In this document: positions 42,633 to 53,398 of the stretch, piece after piece
How the letters are laid out: each line of letters starts with the position of its first letter
Numbering within the stretch: position 1 is the first letter of the stretch
Origin: Piromyces finnis
Taxonomy: Eukaryota > Neocallimastigomycota > Neocallimastigomycetes > Neocallimastigales > Neocallimastigaceae
Direction: 5' to 3'
Assembly: GCA_002104945.1 (NCBI GenBank)
Contig: MCFH01000049.1
Span: 357,780-421,779, forward strand
Length of the DNA stretch: 64,000 nt
Notes under the pieces: generated by a model
What the model was told of the DNA's origin: nothing
What the model saw: the letters and a program-made list of their open reading frames with translations, nothing else
Databases searched by the model: none
Position numbers and translations under genes: made by a program

Positions 42633-42646
42633 GATTAAGAGTCTCA
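42632..42646 (+). promoter_or_regulatory. copia primer-binding site for internal tRNA-Lys(CUU)
   Basis: AGATTAAGAGTCTCA directly at the LTR end is the reverse complement of TGAGACTCTTAATCT, the anticodon stem-loop of eukaryotic tRNA-Lys(CUU). It does not begin with TGG, so it cannot pair with a tRNA 3' CCA end. This is the half-tRNA mode known for Drosophila copia and yeast Ty5. Confidence 0.75.
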
Positions 42647-42662
42647 AAACTTTCTTAATACC

Positions 42663-43236
42663 ATGGATTACAATTTATTCAAAGGCCCTTCTCTCAATGG
42701 ATCCAACTTTAACGCCTGGTACAACCGTACCAAGAATACTTTGACTGCATTTCAACTTAGTCAATATATTGAATCTGACGTCATTAATAATTTAAAGAAA
42801 AATAATACTACTCCGGATGTTTTAAACAATGCCAGAATCGAAAATGCCAAAGCCCTCGGTATCATTTATGGAAGTATAGATGACAACATTCATAACTACC
42901 TAAGAGGACTTAATACAGCTTATGAAGTCATGAACAAGTTAACTAAACTGTTTAAACAAGACGATGCTGTAAACCTTGAAGCCTGGTTAAATAAGATTAA
43001 CAATATGAAGGCTAGAAATGAAAAAGAAATTATAAAAACTCTGAGCAATATGATGGAACTTTTTAGATTAATGGAATCAAATAATTCAAAACTTACCGAA
43101 ACAGAAAAAATGCGGTACATGTATAACTCATTACCCAGCAATATTAGAAATATTATAATCCTATCAAACACTTACAATACTTCATCAGAATTATTCAACT
43201 CTATCAAAGAAAGAATTAAAACTATGAACCATGCCG
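42663..43236 (+). pseudogene. copia gag, interrupted
   Basis: The frame starts MDYNLFKGPSLNGSNFNAWY and has the copia gag pattern (W at the start, LRGLNTAYEVMNKLTKLF, LPSNIRNIIIL). It is intact for 191 codons, then runs into the SINE-like insertion and stops at 43308-43310. After the insertion the same frame resumes at 43492 with MNHADEIT, so the ancestral element had one gag-pol frame. Confidence 0.9.
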
Positions 43237-43458
43237 TGACACGTGATCAAATTGACTATAAGAGGCTTAGCATTGTAGTTGTGAAATATCGTACAACGAC
43301 ATGCATCTAATGTACATGGATTAAGTGAGCGTCGAAGCTGAAGAAACAGTATGACAGACCAGGAGGGTCACAACCACCTAGCAATAGGAATGAGCCAACG
43401 TTTCTCTAAGAACCACCATTGGAGCTAACTCTGATCGATGGGAGAAATGCACTCGGAA

Positions 43459-43491
<33 letters not shown>
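43237..43491 (+). mobile_element. SINE-like A-tailed insertion inside copia gag
   Basis: 255 bp including an A30 tail, bounded by a 13-bp duplication ATGAACCATGCCG (43224-43236 and 43492-43504). It has no ORF. A block of about 50 bases (about 43327-43378, GAGCGTC..GCTGAAGAAACAGTA.GACAG.CCAGGAGGG) is shared with the coding end of the LINE at 10929-16617, while the first ~90 bases are not. TAGCATTGTAG at 43268 fits 10 of 11 positions of a pol III A box; a B box is poor. It may be a SINE using the LINE machinery or the 3' end of another LINE family. Confidence 0.75.
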
Positions 43492-43494
<3 letters not shown>

Positions 43495-46400
43495 AACCAT
43501 GCCGATGAAATAACACCTCCAAAAATATTTATAAATAGTGAAGATAAAATGGATATCGATTACCTTGATAAATTTTTCCATAAAAATAAAAATAATAATT
43601 TTAGAAAGGATTTTAAACAAAATAAATACTGCGATATTTGCAAAAAGAATAATCACAATACTGAAAACTGCTACTATAATTCAAAAAATAATAATAATAG
43701 AAAATCAAGCCACAATACAAGAAGGTCAAGCCACAAATCATACCACAATAGTCAATATAATAAATTTAATGGAAAAGTAAACAATATCTCATACGATATT
43801 AACAAGCAAAATATTAATAATTACAATGATAATTTTACACTAGATGAACTTAGACCGATACTAGAAAAACACAATATAAATTCCATTCAAATAAACAATG
43901 GTTTAAATAAGAATATAAATAAATATCATACATGTTGGATATACGATACAGGTGCGTCAGAACATGCTACAAATAATAAAAATATCCTCAAGAATTTTCG
44001 CTATAAGAAAATTAAAATGAACTGTGCTAACAATACAGTATGCTACTTTGATGGATTCGGTACATACGAAGGATATATAAATAATTATCCGATAAAATTA
44101 GCCAACGTATACTATTCTAAACAATTAAACAAAAATTTAATTAGCGGAATTAAACTTAGTAACTCTGGATTTAAAAGTACTATAAGTCAAGAAAATAATA
44201 AACCATATATCATAATTAAATCTCAAGATAACAAGAACATTTACAAAACTTTCTCAAACAATGATAATAGCTTTCTTATTCATACTAAAAACAAAGAATT
44301 CAATTATAAGCAAATATTCAATATCAATACTTCAAATTTTAATGAAACATTATGGCATAATCGACTTGCTCATTACTATAATAAAGATCTCAAAAAATAT
44401 TTAATTGATCACAATATTTCCAAAAATTTTTGTAATGAATGCAAAGCCAGCAAATTAAAAAGGAAGCCCCACAATAAAATTACTCCTAAAGCTTCCGAAA
44501 TCAATGAAGTTATCCACTCAGATATTATTGGCCCACTTACCGAATCTGTTAATAAAAAGAAATATATTCTTACTTTCATTGACGATTTTTCAAGACACTC
44601 TTGGATATATCTACTTTCTTCTAAAGCTGAAGCTCCTAAAATAATTACTGAATTTTTAACCCTTATTAATAACCAATCAAATGATCACAAAGTTAAATAT
44701 TTCAAAAGTGATAATGGTAAAGAATACACTAACAAAAAGGTTATTAAATTCTGCAAAAAACATGGAATTATCAAATTATTTTCTCCTCCTTACAACCCAG
44801 AAAATAACGGAATTGCAGAAAGGTTCAACCAAACAATCATTTCTTCAACCAAAACTTTACTATATTGGAGCAAACTTAGTCTTAATTTTTGGAATTTTGC
44901 TGTACAATATTCTAATTATATTTATAATTTAGTTCCTCACCAAAGCATTTCAAATCATATTCCATACGAAATTTATAATGGTAAAAAAGCTAATATTAAC
45001 CATATCAAAGTCTTTGGATGCATTTGCGAATACAAAATTTTTAATCAAAACAAAAATAAGTTATCACCAAATACTGCTAAAGGCATATTTTTAGGATTTA
45101 ATACAAATGCGAATTCATATATAATAATGGACTATAATAAACAAACCATACATCTGGTTAGAGAAGCCTACTTCCACGAAGATACTCCTGCTAACTACTC
45201 TGCTGACTCCGAATCAACAATTAAAGATCCATACGATTTTAATTCTTATGTCCCAATGGTTAATGACAGTTCTACTAAGTTCGACCCTCCAGAGTTCGAT
45301 TCCGCCAACAGTACCAATTCAGAAATTTTTAATTATAACCCAATCACAAATATTTCACCTAACCCTTCAGATAATTTAAATGAATTTTCAGGTACTACAT
45401 CAAAATTTTCTGGTGAAACATCAAAAATTTTATCCAATTCAAATAATGAAAATTTTAATTTAAATAATCAAAATTTTAATAACAAAATTTCAAATTCTGA
45501 AAATGATTATAATCTTGAAATTTCAAAAAACATTTCAAGAAATTTCTCGTCAAATAATGAGTTTAACACACCAAATGATAATTATAATGACACAGACACA
45601 TCTAATGATATCAACGTTAATTATAATAATCAAATTTCTCCAACTCCAACAAATAATGATCTCGAAACTCATGATGAATTTCTTAATACAAATTATTTTC
45701 CTTCAAATAATTTTAATAATTCGACTCCTATCATAAAAAATAATAATTTTAATAATTTTTCAAATAATCCAACTAATTTTTACGACCAATTTTCCACATT
45801 TAATACAGATACAAATCATAAAATTCCTAAAAGAACTACCAGTCCACCTATTAATCCAAATCTCAAAAGACTTAATTCTTATTCTTACCCTAAAATTGAT
45901 TCTATTTCTTCAATACATACATCAATTCCTATAACCTATCAAGATGCATTATCAAATGCTAATAGTGACAAATGGATTAATGCTATTAATGATGAACTTA
46001 ACAATCTTTATAGAAATAAAACTATGACATTCGTTAAAAATCTTCCCAAAGGTAAAAATGTTGTTACCACCAAATGGATTTTCACTATTAAAACAGATGA
46101 AAATAATAACATTACTAAATATAAAGCACGTATTGTAGCTAGAGGTTACACACAAAAATATGGCATTGATTTTGAATTTACATACTCTCCAACTTTAAAT
46201 TTTGATATTATTAAACTTCTTCTTGCTATTTCAGCCAAATTTAAATGGAACGTTTACCAATTGGACATCAAATCTGCCTACCTCCATGCAAATCTAGATA
46301 CTGAAATTTATACAACTATTCCCGAAGGTGATAAAAACTATGGTAAAGGATTTTGGAAACTGAATAAAGCTCTATACGGACTCAAACAAAGCGGAAGACA

Positions 46401-47092
46401 ATGGAATGAATACATTTCTACTTTTCTTATTAATCATGGATTTTCTCAATGCACTTCAGACTATTGTATTTTCTTTAAAACTTTTGATAACCAAATTTCT
46501 TGCATTATTGGACTTTATGTCGATGATATGATTATTTGTGGAACAAATCTTGAACTTATAAGTATAATCTCACAAATTAAATCTAAATTTAAAATTTCTA
46601 ACTGTCAACCTATCCATTATTTATTAGGTATTAAAATTGAAAACAATAATTTTTCTTATTCTATTTCACAAAAACATGTTATTGAAAATATTTTAGACCA
46701 ATATAATCTTAATAACTGCAGATCTCGAAAAACACCATGTACTGGTGATAATGATTCTGAAAACACTAAACGATTTGATACGACTATTTACAAAAGTTTA
46801 ATTGGTTCTCTTATTTATATTGCTAGATGTACAAGACCAGATATTTCTTTTGCTGTTCACAAAGCTGCTCGAAAATCTGAACAACCTACTATTTCCGACT
46901 ACAACAAAGTTATAAATATTATCAAGTATCTTAAAACTACTATAGACTACAAAATTACTTATGATGGTAATGGAAAAATTATTGCATTCACTGATGCTGA
47001 TTTTGGGGGAGATAAGACGGATGGAAAATCAACATCAGGATATATAATTCTTATGGAAAATAATCCAATATGTTGGTGCTCAAATAAACAAC
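43492..47092 (+). pseudogene. copia pol, part 1 (cut by gypsy)
   Basis: Open for about 1200 codons. Zinc knuckle CDICKKNNHNTENC, protease WIYDTGASEHA, integrase HNRLAHY..CNECKASK with IHSDIIGPL, FKSDNGKEY and NNGIAERFN (the DDE core), a long Asn/Ser-rich spacer, then reverse transcriptase KARIVARGYTQKYGIDF, YQLDIKSAYLHANLD, LYGLKQSGRQW and YVDDMIICG. RNase H begins at AFTDADFGGDKTDGKSTSGY and is cut after CWCSNKQ by the gypsy LTR. The poly-A of the SINE-like insertion is in frame upstream and makes a false extension with a Lys run. Confidence 0.93.
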
Positions 47093-47698
47093 TGTAAAGA
47101 TATCAAACGCCTCTGTTTGATATCTTTAATGTAACTTAAGCCACAAGTATTATTGTTTAAGTTACACAAATTATATTCAGAAAAAGAAAATGAGACATAA
47201 TTTATTTATTAATAATTAAAGTTTAAAACAAAATAAATTATTAATTTATTTTTAATGTTTAACAAGCAAATTAATATTCTCAATTTAAATCCCTAGTTTT
47301 AGTATTGTTTTTTTATAGAAATAGATAAATAATAAATGATTAATATATCAATAATACATGGGCACATATTCAAATTAAATAGTACTTAATTTGAATTGCC
47401 AATTGTATTTTACTAAAAATAGTTATAGTTTAAATATTTATTAATAATTAAGATTTTAGTGTAGATTTTAAATAATAATATATAAGAAATAAATAGTTAT
47501 AATATAATATAAATGTATTTAGGAAAAATATAAATAGAAGATATTTTTCATCATTTTATCGATGTAATTGTTATTATTAAAATTCTATTATAATAAAAGA
47601 TATTTTATAAAACAATTTTTTATTTTATTTTTTCAAAATCTTGTGTTATTGTAATAGAATAGATATCCTAATCTATTCTTTCAGTGTTCAACATTACA
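47093..47698 (+). repeat. gypsy 5' LTR
   Basis: 606 bp. U3 begins with two inverted repeats: AAAGATATCAAAC / GTTTGATATCTTT (13-bp arms, 6-base loop) and GTAACTTAA / TTAAGTTAC. Confidence 0.95.
47529..47536 (+). promoter_or_regulatory. TATA box of the gypsy LTR
   Basis: TATAAATA, 35 bases before 47564, the transcript start predicted from the self-priming complementarity. Confidence 0.6.
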
Positions 47699-47709
47699 AT
47701 AACAATTAC
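47699..47709 (+). promoter_or_regulatory. gypsy self-priming primer-binding site
   Basis: ATAACAATTAC directly follows the 5' LTR and is the exact reverse complement of GTAATTGTTAT at 47564-47574 inside the LTR (12 bases if the LTR-terminal A is counted). Tf1 of fission yeast primes from the first 11 bases of its own RNA in this way. No tRNA-type TGG is present. Confidence 0.75.
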
Positions 47710-47732
47710 CTAACATACAAATAAGAGTACGT

Positions 47733-47890
47733 TAGGATATCTTGGATAACTACTGATAACTTTGGGAACTACCAGGTATTTTGGATAACTACTGATATCT
47801 TTTGAAACTACCAGATATTTTGGATAACTACTGATATCTTTTGGAACTACCGGATATCTTGGATAACTACTAGTGTCTTTGTGAGCTACC
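47733..47890. repeat. 39-bp tandem repeat in the gypsy leader
   Basis: Four units, with GGATAACTACT at 47744, 47783, 47822 and 47861 (period 39). Units vary by a few bases. Confidence 0.88.
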
Positions 47891-47987
47891 ATTTTTATAA
47901 ATTTATTCTATTATCTTGCTCGACACTGTAACATACAGAGAGAGTCTGAAGCAACGTTTTAGTATAGATTTTTCTTTAGTTACTTTG

Positions 47988-47991
<4 letters not shown>

Positions 47992-48037
<46 letters not shown>
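47992..48037. repeat. A46 tract in the gypsy leader
   Basis: 46 consecutive A between the tandem repeat and the polyprotein start; unusual inside a retroelement RNA leader. Confidence 0.9.
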
Positions 48038-48038
<1 letters not shown>

Positions 48039-48152
48039 ACTTGCTTGTAATAGTAGCAGGAAACAATCGGTAATCTTAATTTTTTCATTTAGTGTCTAGT
48101 TGGTGAATTGGAGGAATTAATAAATATATTTGATAATTGGAATTTGGAGGAA

Positions 48153-51100
48153 ATGACGGATAGAATGGAGAATGCTGCTGGGAATCATGGAAGCATTATT
48201 AATGCTCCACCATTATTCACTGGTAGGCAAAGGGAATTAGATGGTTTTTTAACCAGAGTGGAATTGGTTTTCCGAACTCGACCGGCACTGTATAATACAG
48301 ATCGCGTCCGGGTTGACTTCGTTATTTCCTACTTCTCTGGGAAACCGTTGGAATGGGCTTCATCACTAATGCGGAATAATAGTGGGATATTAAACAATTA
48401 TGATGAATTTATAGATCGTTTGAGGGCTAATTTCGGATGTGACCGTTATGATACTGTTGTTGCGAATGGTAAATTAGACAACATCCGACAAAAAAAACTT
48501 GGATATGTTGTTGATTATATTACCGAGTTTCAAAGAATAAGCCAAAATTCAAACTTTAATGAAAGTGCAAAGATCTATATGTTTCTGAAAGGTTTAAACC
48601 CACAGTTAAGAGAAAAGTTGGCTTTTGTTGAAACCAATCCAAATTCAATGGAACAGTTAATATCTTCAACAATTTTGGTTGAAGATATGATGAAAAGAAA
48701 TTCTTTAAGTGAATTCTATTTTAACAATAGGATTGCGGGAGATCCTATGGATGTTGATGTTTTTAAAATTAGTGCGGATAGGAAACGTAAGCGTTATATC
48801 AACATTCAAGGATCCAGCGGTCGTTATGAGGAGAGATCAAATAATTTTGAAGAAGAAAGAAAAAAGGGTGTTTGTTTTCTTTGCAAGAAACCAGGACATT
48901 TGAAATTCAATTGTCCTAATAGAGTTAAACCAAAAAGAGTATTCCGGATTATTAAGGAAAAGACTCCTAGAATTGCTAATCCAAGGATTTATAAAGTGGG
49001 AGTCATGGATAGCAAAAAAGACGTAAATATTATCGATTTTTATTTAAGTACAAACAATATTCCGGAAGTTAAAGTTAGAGTGTTAGTTGATTCAGGATCC
49101 GAATTAAGTTTTATTAATCCTGAACTTGCTAAAGAAATTGGAATTCATTTTGAAACTGTTGAGCCTTTCCGAGTTTCAGGAGTTAACGATGGGATTTCTT
49201 GTGTAATGGAACGGAGTGAAAAGTGCATATTAAGATGTAGAAATCATTTTGAAACTATTCAATTATATAGTTTAAAGGTTCCTGGTGTCGACGTAATTCT
49301 TGGACTACCATGGATTAAAAAGCACAATCCTGAGGCTTTTTATGATTCCAAGAAAATCAATTTTAGTTCGGGATATTGCGCTAGACACTGTAACCATGGG
49401 AAAAGAAATAGAAAAAGTAAGAAGAAATCTAAGAAGGACGAATTAGACCATGAAGTCCTCGACAAAAGTATTATGAAAAAATCGGCTAAATCCATCGGTC
49501 TCTCGGATAATGCAAACACCTCGAATAATGAAGACAAGGAGTACGTTAGAGGACGCCTAGTAAGAACTATTAATGATGAAGAAGACAGCGAAGATGACGG
49601 AGACAATTATAATAAAAAAGTTAAATGTATAATTAGTAAAATTAGTGAAACATGTAATAGTAATAATAAATGTAATTATGAATGTAATGAAAATAGTCTT
49701 AGTTTAATAGAAACAAAGATTAAGAATAATGAATTAAATAAAGAAAAAATGGTCACCGTACCATCCGAATATATTGAATTTTTAGAAGTGTTTAACGAAA
49801 AAAATTGTGAAGTGTTACCTCCTCATAGACCTTATGATTGTGAAATCAAGCTTAAGGATGATTCAACTTTATTTTATGGACCCTTGTATCCATTAACTGA
49901 AGTTGAAAGAGAGGAACTTAAAAAATATATAGATGAAAATTTAAATAAGGGTTTTATTAGGAAATCATCGTCTCCTGCAGGGGCTCCAATTTTGTTTGTT
50001 AAAAAGAAGGATGGCTCCCTGAGACTTTGTATTGATTATAGAAAGTTGAATGACATTACCATTCGTAATTCATATCCTTTACCTTTAATTAGTGACCTTC
50101 TGGAAAGAGTGAAAAATGCTAAAATTTTCACTAAATTAGATCTCAAATCTGCTTATAATCTTATTCGTATTAAAGAAGGTGACGAATACAAAACAGCTTT
50201 TCGTACTAGGTATGGTCATTATGAATATCTAGTTATGCCTTTTGGATTAAAGAATGCACCTGCAACTTTTCAACACTTTATTAACGATGTTCTCAGTGAT
50301 TACTTAGACGATTTTGTTATCTCGTATATTGATGATATCCTTATTTATTCTAATAATATCGAAGAGCATCATGAGCATGTTAAAAAGGTACTTAAGAAAC
50401 TACTTGAAAATAATCTTTATGTTAAATTAGAAAAATGTGAGTTTGATGTTGAGAAAACCACTTTTCTTGGTTATGTCATTTCAAAGGATGGATTGCAAAT
50501 GGATGAAAATAAAGTTAAAGCAATTCTCGATTGGCCGGTTCCCAAGAATGTTAAAGAGGTTCAGTCTTTTATTGGTTTATGCAACTATTACAGAATTTTT
50601 ATTAAAGACTTTGCTAAAATTGCAAACCCTCTTCACAAACTCACTAGAAAGAATGTTGCTTTTAACTGGGTGAAAGAAGATCAGGACGCTTTTATTTTAT
50701 TAAAATCTCTGTTCACGTCAGCTCCTATTCTGAAACATGCGGATAGTAATAAACAATTTATTGTAGAAACTGATGCTAGTAATTATGCTGTCGGTGCTAT
50801 TCTCTCTCAAGAATTTGATGGCAAATTACATCCTATTGCATTTCTTTCTAAAAGTTTGACGAGTTGTCAAAGAAACTATCCTATATATGACAAGGAACTT
50901 TTAGCTATTGTAATTGCTCTTGAAGAATGGCGTCATTATTTAGAAGGTGCACGCCATCCGTTCATAATTTATACTGATCACAAGAATTTAACATTTCCTA
51001 GAAAACCTGAAATGTTATCTCAGAGACAAATTAGATGGAATTTGTTCTTATCCAGATTTGATTTTAAACTCATTTATAGAGCTGGAAAGAAATCCGGTAA

Positions 51101-52751
51101 GCCTGATATCCTGTCTCGTAGAAGTGACCATTTAGAGAATAATATTAATTCTGATGTTTCTTGTCTTACTATTTCGTTTCATCATAGCGATAACAAACCG
51201 TTAATCGATTCTATTTTATTAGAACTTAAAAATGACGATTTGTATAATTCTATTGTCCAATTTAAAATGAATGGTTCTGCATGTAATGCACCTATTAAAA
51301 ATATTGATAAAGTTATTATTGATAATGAAGGATTTTTGTTATATAATAATCTTATTTATGTTCCTAAATCTCTTAGGACAAGAGTTTTGGAACTTCATCA
51401 TGATTCTGTTGCTGCTGGTCATTTCGGTATTAAGAAAACCACTGAACTGATTTCCAGAAACTTTTGGTGGCCAAGGTTTCATTCAGACGTTAAATCTTTT
51501 ATCAAATCTTGCGTGACTTGTTGCAAATCCAAAGTCCCCAGACATAAGCCTTATGGACTATTATCCCCCTTGGGCACTCCCAGTAGGCCCTGGTCTGATA
51601 TTTCTATTGATTTTATTGTTGATCTTCCTAAGTCCAGAGATATGACAACTCTCATGGTTGTTGTCGATAGATTTACTAAATTTGCTCACGCCATTCCTTT
51701 ACGTTGTCTTCCTACTGCTTCGATTGCTGCTGATGCTTTTATTGCTAATGTCTTCCGTTTGCATGGTCTTCCTGATTCCATCATTTCTGATAGAGGCTCG
51801 CAATTTACTTCTGACTTTTGGTCAAGACTTTGTGACCTTCTTAATATCAATCATTCATTATCGACTGCCAACCATCCGCAGACAGATGGTCAAACGGAGA
51901 GGGTGAACGGCATATTAGAACAATATTTCCGTTGTTTTATAAATAAAAAGCAGAATAACTGGGTTGATCTTATCCCATTTGCTGAATTTGCATATAATAA
52001 TACTTTACAACAATCTATAAATCAATCCCCATTCTTTGCTAATTATGGTTTTCATCCAAAGTTCAGCTTAGAAATTCCAGCTAATGATAGACCTAGTAGA
52101 GCTGAACAAAGAGTAATTGATATGAATGAAAACTTTAAATTATTAAAAGAAAACTTAGAAAAAGCAAAAGAAACATATAAGAAATATGCCGATATGAAGA
52201 GAATGATTCCCCCGGAGTTCGAAGTAGGAAAGAAGGTATGGTTATTGAAAGATTCTCCTGGAACTAACCTAAAGAGAAAATTAGCACCTCAAATGCTTGG
52301 TCCATTTGAGATAATTGAAAAAGTTAGTTCTCTCGCTTTCAAATTGAAACTTCCAAAGACAATGAGATGTCATCCAGTCTTTCATGTTTCATTGTTAGAA
52401 CCATATTTTGAAAACAAGTTTAACGACAGGTCTAATCGTAGGAAGAGGAACATTCACCTTAACACAGATTTAATTGAAAAAATTCCAGAGAAAATTGAAA
52501 AGATGAAATCTGTTAATGGTGAAACATTTTATAAGTTATCATGGAAAGGATTTGACAAATCCACTTGGATTTCTGAAGATCAGATTCCAGATAAACAATT
52601 AATACAAGAGTTTGAAAGAAACTCTAAAAAGTCAAAATATAAGTCGAACGACTCCTCCATGAAAATTAGAGAGAATAAAGTTGGTAATCTAATCAAGCAT
52701 AGATACCAACCATTTGTAATTGAAATTCCTTCGAGAAAAGATTCCTTATAA
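48153..52751 (+). CDS. gypsy gag-pol polyprotein with chromodomain
   Basis: About 1532 residues from the first ATG (48153); the frame is open a little upstream but without ATG. Gag with zinc knuckle CFLCKKPGHLKFNC near 245; protease LVDSGSELSFI near 313; reverse transcriptase with LRLCIDYRKLNDIT, KLDLKSAYNLIRI, MPFGLKNAPATFQ and YIDDILIYS near 725; RNase H from VETDASNYAVGAILSQ near 870; integrase with H-H-C-C (HHDSVAAGHFGIKK...CVTCC), then DFIVDLP, ISDRGSQFTS and HPQTDGQTERVN; and a C-terminal chromodomain-like end (FYKLSWKGFDKSTWISEDQI) near 1460-1500. It replicates the element as one product cut by its protease; the chromodomain should direct integration through histone marks. The single fused ORF is as in Tf1/sushi elements (chromoviruses). 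Confidence 0.95.
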   Translation: MTDRMENAAGNHGSIINAPPLFTGRQRELDGFLTRVELVFRTRPALYNTDRVRVDFVISYFSGKPLEWASSLMRNNSGILNNYDEFIDRLRANFGCDRYDTVVANGKLDNIRQKKLGYVVDYITEFQRISQNSNFNESAKIYMFLKGLNPQLREKLAFVETNPNSMEQLISSTILVEDMMKRNSLSEFYFNNRIAGDPMDVDVFKISADRKRKRYINIQGSSGRYEERSNNFEEERKKGVCFLCKKPGHLKFNCPNRVKPKRVFRIIKEKTPRIANPRIYKVGVMDSKKDVNIIDFYLSTNNIPEVKVRVLVDSGSELSFINPELAKEIGIHFETVEPFRVSGVNDGISCVMERSEKCILRCRNHFETIQLYSLKVPGVDVILGLPWIKKHNPEAFYDSKKINFSSGYCARHCNHGKRNRKSKKKSKKDELDHEVLDKSIMKKSAKSIGLSDNANTSNNEDKEYVRGRLVRTINDEEDSEDDGDNYNKKVKCIISKISETCNSNNKCNYECNENSLSLIETKIKNNELNKEKMVTVPSEYIEFLEVFNEKNCEVLPPHRPYDCEIKLKDDSTLFYGPLYPLTEVEREELKKYIDENLNKGFIRKSSSPAGAPILFVKKKDGSLRLCIDYRKLNDITIRNSYPLPLISDLLERVKNAKIFTKLDLKSAYNLIRIKEGDEYKTAFRTRYGHYEYLVMPFGLKNAPATFQHFINDVLSDYLDDFVISYIDDILIYSNNIEEHHEHVKKVLKKLLENNLYVKLEKCEFDVEKTTFLGYVISKDGLQMDENKVKAILDWPVPKNVKEVQSFIGLCNYYRIFIKDFAKIANPLHKLTRKNVAFNWVKEDQDAFILLKSLFTSAPILKHADSNKQFIVETDASNYAVGAILSQEFDGKLHPIAFLSKSLTSCQRNYPIYDKELLAIVIALEEWRHYLEGARHPFIIYTDHKNLTFPRKPEMLSQRQIRWNLFLSRFDFKLIYRAGKKSGKPDILSRRSDHLENNINSDVSCLTISFHHSDNKPLIDSILLELKNDDLYNSIVQFKMNGSACNAPIKNIDKVIIDNEGFLLYNNLIYVPKSLRTRVLELHHDSVAAGHFGIKKTTELISRNFWWPRFHSDVKSFIKSCVTCCKSKVPRHKPYGLLSPLGTPSRPWSDISIDFIVDLPKSRDMTTLMVVVDRFTKFAHAIPLRCLPTASIAADAFIANVFRLHGLPDSIISDRGSQFTSDFWSRLCDLLNINHSLSTANHPQTDGQTERVNGILEQYFRCFINKKQNNWVDLIPFAEFAYNNTLQQSINQSPFFANYGFHPKFSLEIPANDRPSRAEQRVIDMNENFKLLKENLEKAKETYKKYADMKRMIPPEFEVGKKVWLLKDSPGTNLKRKLAPQMLGPFEIIEKVSSLAFKLKLPKTMRCHPVFHVSLLEPYFENKFNDRSNRRKRNIHLNTDLIEKIPEKIEKMKSVNGETFYKLSWKGFDKSTWISEDQIPDKQLIQEFERNSKKSKYKSNDSSMKIRENKVGNLIKHRYQPFVIEIPSRKDSL

Positions 52752-52787
52752 ATTAATCTCGCAGGAGCTCGACTTAGAGAGAGAGAT

Positions 52788-53393
52788 TGTAAAGATATCA
52801 AACGCCTCTGTTTGATATCTTTAATGTAACTTAAGCCACAAGTATTATTGTTTAAGTTACACAAATTATATTCAGAAAAAGAAAATGAGACATAATTTAT
52901 TTATTAATAATTAAAGTTTAAAACAAAATAAATTATTAATTTATTTTTAATGTTTAACAAGCAAATTAATATTCTCAATTTAAATCCCTAGTTTTAGTAT
53001 TGTTTTTTTATAGAAATAGATAAATAATAAATGATTAATATATCAATAATACATGGGCACATATTCAAATTAAATAGTACTTAATTTGAATTGCCAATTG
53101 TATTTTACTAAAAATAGTTATAGTTTAAATATTTATTAATAATTAAGATTTTAGTGTAGATTTTAAATAATAATATATAAGAAATAAATAGTTATAATAT
53201 AATATAAATGTATTTAGGAAAAATATAAATAGAAGATATTTTTCATCATTTTATCGATGTAATTGTTATTATTAAAATTCTATTATAATAAAAGATATTT
53301 TATAAAACAATTTTTTATTTTATTTTTTCAAAATCTTGTGTTATTGTAATAGAATAGATATCCTAATCTATTCTTTCAGTGTTCAACATTACA
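52788..53393 (+). repeat. gypsy 3' LTR
   Basis: 606 bp, same length and, read by eye, same sequence as 47093-47698. Confidence 0.95.
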
Positions 53394-53398
53394 ACAAC

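Larger units (their letters stand above)
47093..53393 (+). mobile_element. Ty3/gypsy chromodomain retrotransposon (6301 bp)
   Basis: LTRs of 606 bp (TGTAAAG...TTACA), identical by eye, flanked by TSD ACAAC (47088-47092 and 53394-53398). Inserted into the RNase H part of the copia pol. One uninterrupted polyprotein, a purine-rich tract (AGAGAGAGAGAT) before the right LTR, and Tf1-like self-priming signals. All parts needed for movement look intact. Confidence 0.95.

Noticed and set aside
43438-43491. Copia pol start at 43438 with a Lys run
   Set aside because: These codons belong to the SINE-like insert and its poly-A tail; the true frame joins gag at 43236 to 43492.
47733-47890. Regular 39-bp repeats as a CRISPR-like array, and the minus-strand ORF through them
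   Set aside because: Units are contiguous with no spacers, in a eukaryotic retroelement leader. The ORF is periodic by 13 codons only because 39 is divisible by three.
48108-48152. Upstream extension of the gypsy polyprotein
   Set aside because: Begins at a TTG codon; the first ATG in frame is 48153 and gives a normal gag start.
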